Assembly (NCBI GenBank): GCA_029883045.1
Contig: JAOUJU010000077.1
Coordinates: forward strand, 1 to 7,672
Source of the DNA: Rhodospirillaceae bacterium
GTDB taxonomy: Bacteria; Pseudomonadota; Alphaproteobacteria; Rhodospirillales; Magnetovibrionaceae
Direction of reading: 5' to 3'
DNA length: 7,672 nt
Below the pieces are notes generated by a model, which saw only the letters and a program-made list of their open reading frames with translations, ran no database searches and had not been told where the DNA came from. Positions 5,273 to 7,672 of this stretch are shown here, one piece after another. Numbering within the stretch: the stretch's first letter is position 1; each line of letters starts with the position of its first letter. The position numbers were made by a program, and so were the translations under genes.

Positions 5273-7639
5273 TTAAGCTTTTAGTTTTTTGCCCGAATTA
5301 GTTTCATCTAAATAAAGTAATTCGTGCACCAGTTGGACAAGATTTTTGATGTCTATTGGCTTGGTAACATAGGCCGTGCATCCCGCTGCCATGGCATTGT
5401 TCATGTCTTTTTGCATGGCATTGGCACTTAGGCCAATTATGTTAATGTGTGCGGTTTTTTTATTGGCCCTCAGCCTGCGCACCGCCTCGTTACCATGCAT
5501 ACCCGGAAGATTCCCATCCATCAAAATTAGGTCAGGTAATTCTGCTTCGGCCAGACGCAAACCTTCTTCGCCGGTTTCGGCTGTTATTAGGGTTGTTTGG
5601 GGCATGGTTTCAACAATGCTTTTCATGACACGTATGTTGGAAAGATTGTCTTCTATGTAAAGTATCAGATTTTGTTTTTCACCCAAATCATCAGCGGATA
5701 ATGCATCGTCATTAGCCGATAATTTATTATGCGCCCCACCGTCATTTGCTAAATTGTGGTGGCGCTCAACTGTTTGTTCGGACATTGGCATATCAAACCA
5801 AAAAGTGCTGCCTTCGCCTTCGACGCTGGCAAAGCCCATGGTACCACCCATTTCCTCTATCAGGTTTTTAGTCAGGCTAAGGCCAATGCCAGTTCCTTCA
5901 ATGCCGCTTGCTTCTACGCCTAAACGGTTAAATGGTTGGAACATTCTGGCGCGGTGTTTTTCCGGGATGCCTATACCCGTATCAGAAACCAACAAACGTA
6001 AAATGTTTCCTTCCCTTTTTTCGGTGGCCATAACAACCCTGCCTTTGGGGCGATTATATTTAACCGCATTAGAAAGAAGGTTCAGCAAACACTGGCGCAA
6101 ACGTAACTGGTCGGCAAAAACCATCGCGCTGGTGTGGTCGTTACGGTTTTCAAGCACCAATCCTTGTTTATTAATTTGTGGTTCAATCATATCTAAACAT
6201 TGATCAATAATTTCGGTCACCGCGGTTGGTTCAACCGAAATATTCATCTTGCCTGCTTCGATTTTTGACAAATCCAAAATATCGTTGATAAGCGAAAGCA
6301 AATGATCGCCACCTTTGCGAATATCCCTTATTTGCTCTAACTGTTTTTCAGATAGTTTATTATCGCCATATTCCAAAAGCTGTGAAAAACCAATTATAGC
6401 ATTTAACGGGGTGCGCAATTCGTGGCTCATGGAAGAAAGAAAATTAGATTTTGCCTGATTGGCTTTATCGGCGGCGCGCTTTCCCTTTTCTGCTGATTTT
6501 TTTGCCATTAACGCCAATTCAGCATTACGCGCAACTTCGCTACGGATTGTTATAAAAAGATACCAAAGCCCGACTATGGTTAAAACCAACAGCAAAGTGC
6601 CAATATGAATTGTCGTCTTTGTTTGCTTTAATTCATTAAATGCTTCGTCTGCGTTAATTTCAGTTGCAATACCAAAACCCAACTCGCTATCCCACATCCA
6701 TGAACCAACCACCATCGTGCCACGATAATCACGGTAACCGACAAGATCCGTTCCCGATTTATGTTCAGCCAAACTAGCGGCCATACGCGTTAATGGTTGT
6801 TGGTTGCGCGGGGATAAAGATTTTTCCCCAGCGCTAAGATCAACGCCGGGATCACGTATTTCTAGTTGTAAATCGGCGTGTCGCGGATCGCTTAATAACC
6901 CAATCTTTGCTAAGTCATCATTAAAACGGCTTTCGCTTAACAGCACGCCCTTATCATCAACGGCATAGGTTTCACCGCTTTCGCCGAAACGGGCCTGAGA
7001 AAAAACCGAACCGAAACTTTGATCGGGTGAAACCCTTAGTGCTAAAACCGCAATGGTTTTACCCTTATCATCTAGTATGGGCGTGCCAACAAACATGGTG
7101 GCAAGGCCCTCAACCTCATGGCCATGATGATCCACCAAGGGAACATCTGATTTCATTGGCAGGCTCAACAATGTTTGCCCTGCCAATATCTTTTGTAAAA
7201 ATCCCTGTTGTTTGAGAAGAAGGTTTGGCGTTGCAATATTTGTGTCACGCATTGAGGCAACGCTTATTCCATCCTTATCGATAATGAAAAACCCGCCCAA
7301 ATCAGCAACGTTCATATATGGGGCAAACAAGGTTCTTAATGTTTGTTGCTCCGGCGCCGCCAAAAGGGCGCCCGGTTCACGCGGGTTTTTTAGCAACTGT
7401 TTTGTTATTTCGCGCACACGGTCATCATTGGCCCAAACTAATGCGGGTGCTGCATGATGCTGAAAATGCAGGCGCACGCCTTGGGTGGCGCTGTCTAATG
7501 CAGTTTTAAGCGATTTTTCTATCGATCGCTTATTTGCCTGCTCAACCCAACCGGTTGCAATGTATGAACCGCCCAGAACTAAGGTAATAGTCAGCGCGGT
7601 GAAAAAGTTTAAAAGTCTATTTTTGCCCGTTTTTGGCAT
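5273..7639 (-). CDS. Hybrid sensor histidine kinase with periplasmic dCache-like sensor and C-terminal receiver
   Basis: A 788-residue inner-membrane signalling protein. TM1 is at about 11-29 and TM2 at about 343-365. Between them is a periplasmic region of about 310 residues with two PAS-like folds, FFIIDKDGISVASM (117-130) and ETYAVDDKGVLLSESRF (223-239), as in dCache sensors of small ligands. A charged coiled-coil linker (366-398) leads to HisKA, SHELRTPLNAIIGFSQLL, with phospho-acceptor His406. The ATPase domain keeps the N box (Asn524), the G1 box DTGIGIP (553-559), FQPF, the G2 box GTGIGL (582-587) and GEGSTF (608-613). After a polar linker (618-655) the receiver has acidic Glu663/Asp664, phospho-acceptor Asp708, Ser738 and Lys760-Pro761. 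All catalytic residues are intact. There is no HPt or output domain, so phosphate must leave to an unlinked partner or the receiver acts as an internal brake. An AGGAGAG ribosome site (7656-7650) lies 10 nt before the ATG. No partner regulator is adjacent. The ligand is unknown. Confidence 0.93.
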   Translation of the reverse strand: MPKTGKNRLLNFFTALTITLVLGGSYIATGWVEQANKRSIEKSLKTALDSATQGVRLHFQHHAAPALVWANDDRVREITKQLLKNPREPGALLAAPEQQTLRTLFAPYMNVADLGGFFIIDKDGISVASMRDTNIATPNLLLKQQGFLQKILAGQTLLSLPMKSDVPLVDHHGHEVEGLATMFVGTPILDDKGKTIAVLALRVSPDQSFGSVFSQARFGESGETYAVDDKGVLLSESRFNDDLAKIGLLSDPRHADLQLEIRDPGVDLSAGEKSLSPRNQQPLTRMAASLAEHKSGTDLVGYRDYRGTMVVGSWMWDSELGFGIATEINADEAFNELKQTKTTIHIGTLLLVLTIVGLWYLFITIRSEVARNAELALMAKKSAEKGKRAADKANQAKSNFLSSMSHELRTPLNAIIGFSQLLEYGDNKLSEKQLEQIRDIRKGGDHLLSLINDILDLSKIEAGKMNISVEPTAVTEIIDQCLDMIEPQINKQGLVLENRNDHTSAMVFADQLRLRQCLLNLLSNAVKYNRPKGRVVMATEKREGNILRLLVSDTGIGIPEKHRARMFQPFNRLGVEASGIEGTGIGLSLTKNLIEEMGGTMGFASVEGEGSTFWFDMPMSEQTVERHHNLANDGGAHNKLSANDDALSADDLGEKQNLILYIEDNLSNIRVMKSIVETMPQTTLITAETGEEGLRLAEAELPDLILMDGNLPGMHGNEAVRRLRANKKTAHINIIGLSANAMQKDMNNAMAAGCTAYVTKPIDIKNLVQLVHELLYLDETNSGKKLKA

Positions 7640-7672
7640 GATTGGTTAACTCTCCTGATTTATGGCACCAAC

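Noticed and set aside
5754..6203. 149-codon plus-strand open frame inside the kinase gene
   Set aside because: It is antisense to the conserved ATPase domain of the kinase, and its translation has no recognisable motif.

Overview
The window looks like an ordinary chromosomal segment of an AT-leaning Gram-negative alphaproteobacterium, probably related to the Rhodospirillales. Three things point there: the gene order rnd - kdsD - lptC - lptA on one strand, an NDUFA9-type complex I accessory protein, and a single-domain (HRDC-less) ribonuclease D. The order assignment is from memory of family and synteny patterns, not from a search.

Layout. (1) Positions 1-2917, minus strand: a likely promoter, tRNA-Leu(CAG), rnd (RNase D), kdsD (arabinose-5-phosphate isomerase), lptC, and the first 29 codons of lptA, which run off the left edge. 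KdsD starts Kdo synthesis for the LPS core, and LptC and LptA carry finished LPS from the inner membrane across the periplasm. The tRNA sits 105 nt upstream of rnd, whose product trims RNA 3' ends. (2) Positions 3001-4707, plus strand: a class I SAM-dependent methyltransferase, then an NDUFA9-like NAD(P)-binding protein linked to respiratory complex I, 57 nt apart and probably co-transcribed. (3) Positions 4723-7639, minus strand: a hybrid sensor histidine kinase with an extracytoplasmic sensor region, closed by a strong intrinsic terminator, then a small MarR-type regulator that converges on the NDUFA9-like gene.

No mobile element, CRISPR array, phage gene, toxin-antitoxin pair or defence system is visible, and I do not see a new multi-gene system. 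The points most worth checking are small: a triple 11-bp tandem repeat in the kdsD-lptC gap; an apparent in-frame insertion of about 27 codons in the NDUFA9-like gene; and a folded spacer with competing pairings between tRNA-Leu and rnd. Others are a tRNA 3'-end-like sequence in the tRNA leader, an lptA start that overlaps the lptC stop, and doubtful starts for three genes (rnd, the methyltransferase and the MarR gene). Gaps longer than 300 bases without a gene do not occur; the longest is about 166 bases (2835-3000), which holds the tRNA promoter and leader and the unmarked upstream region of the methyltransferase.
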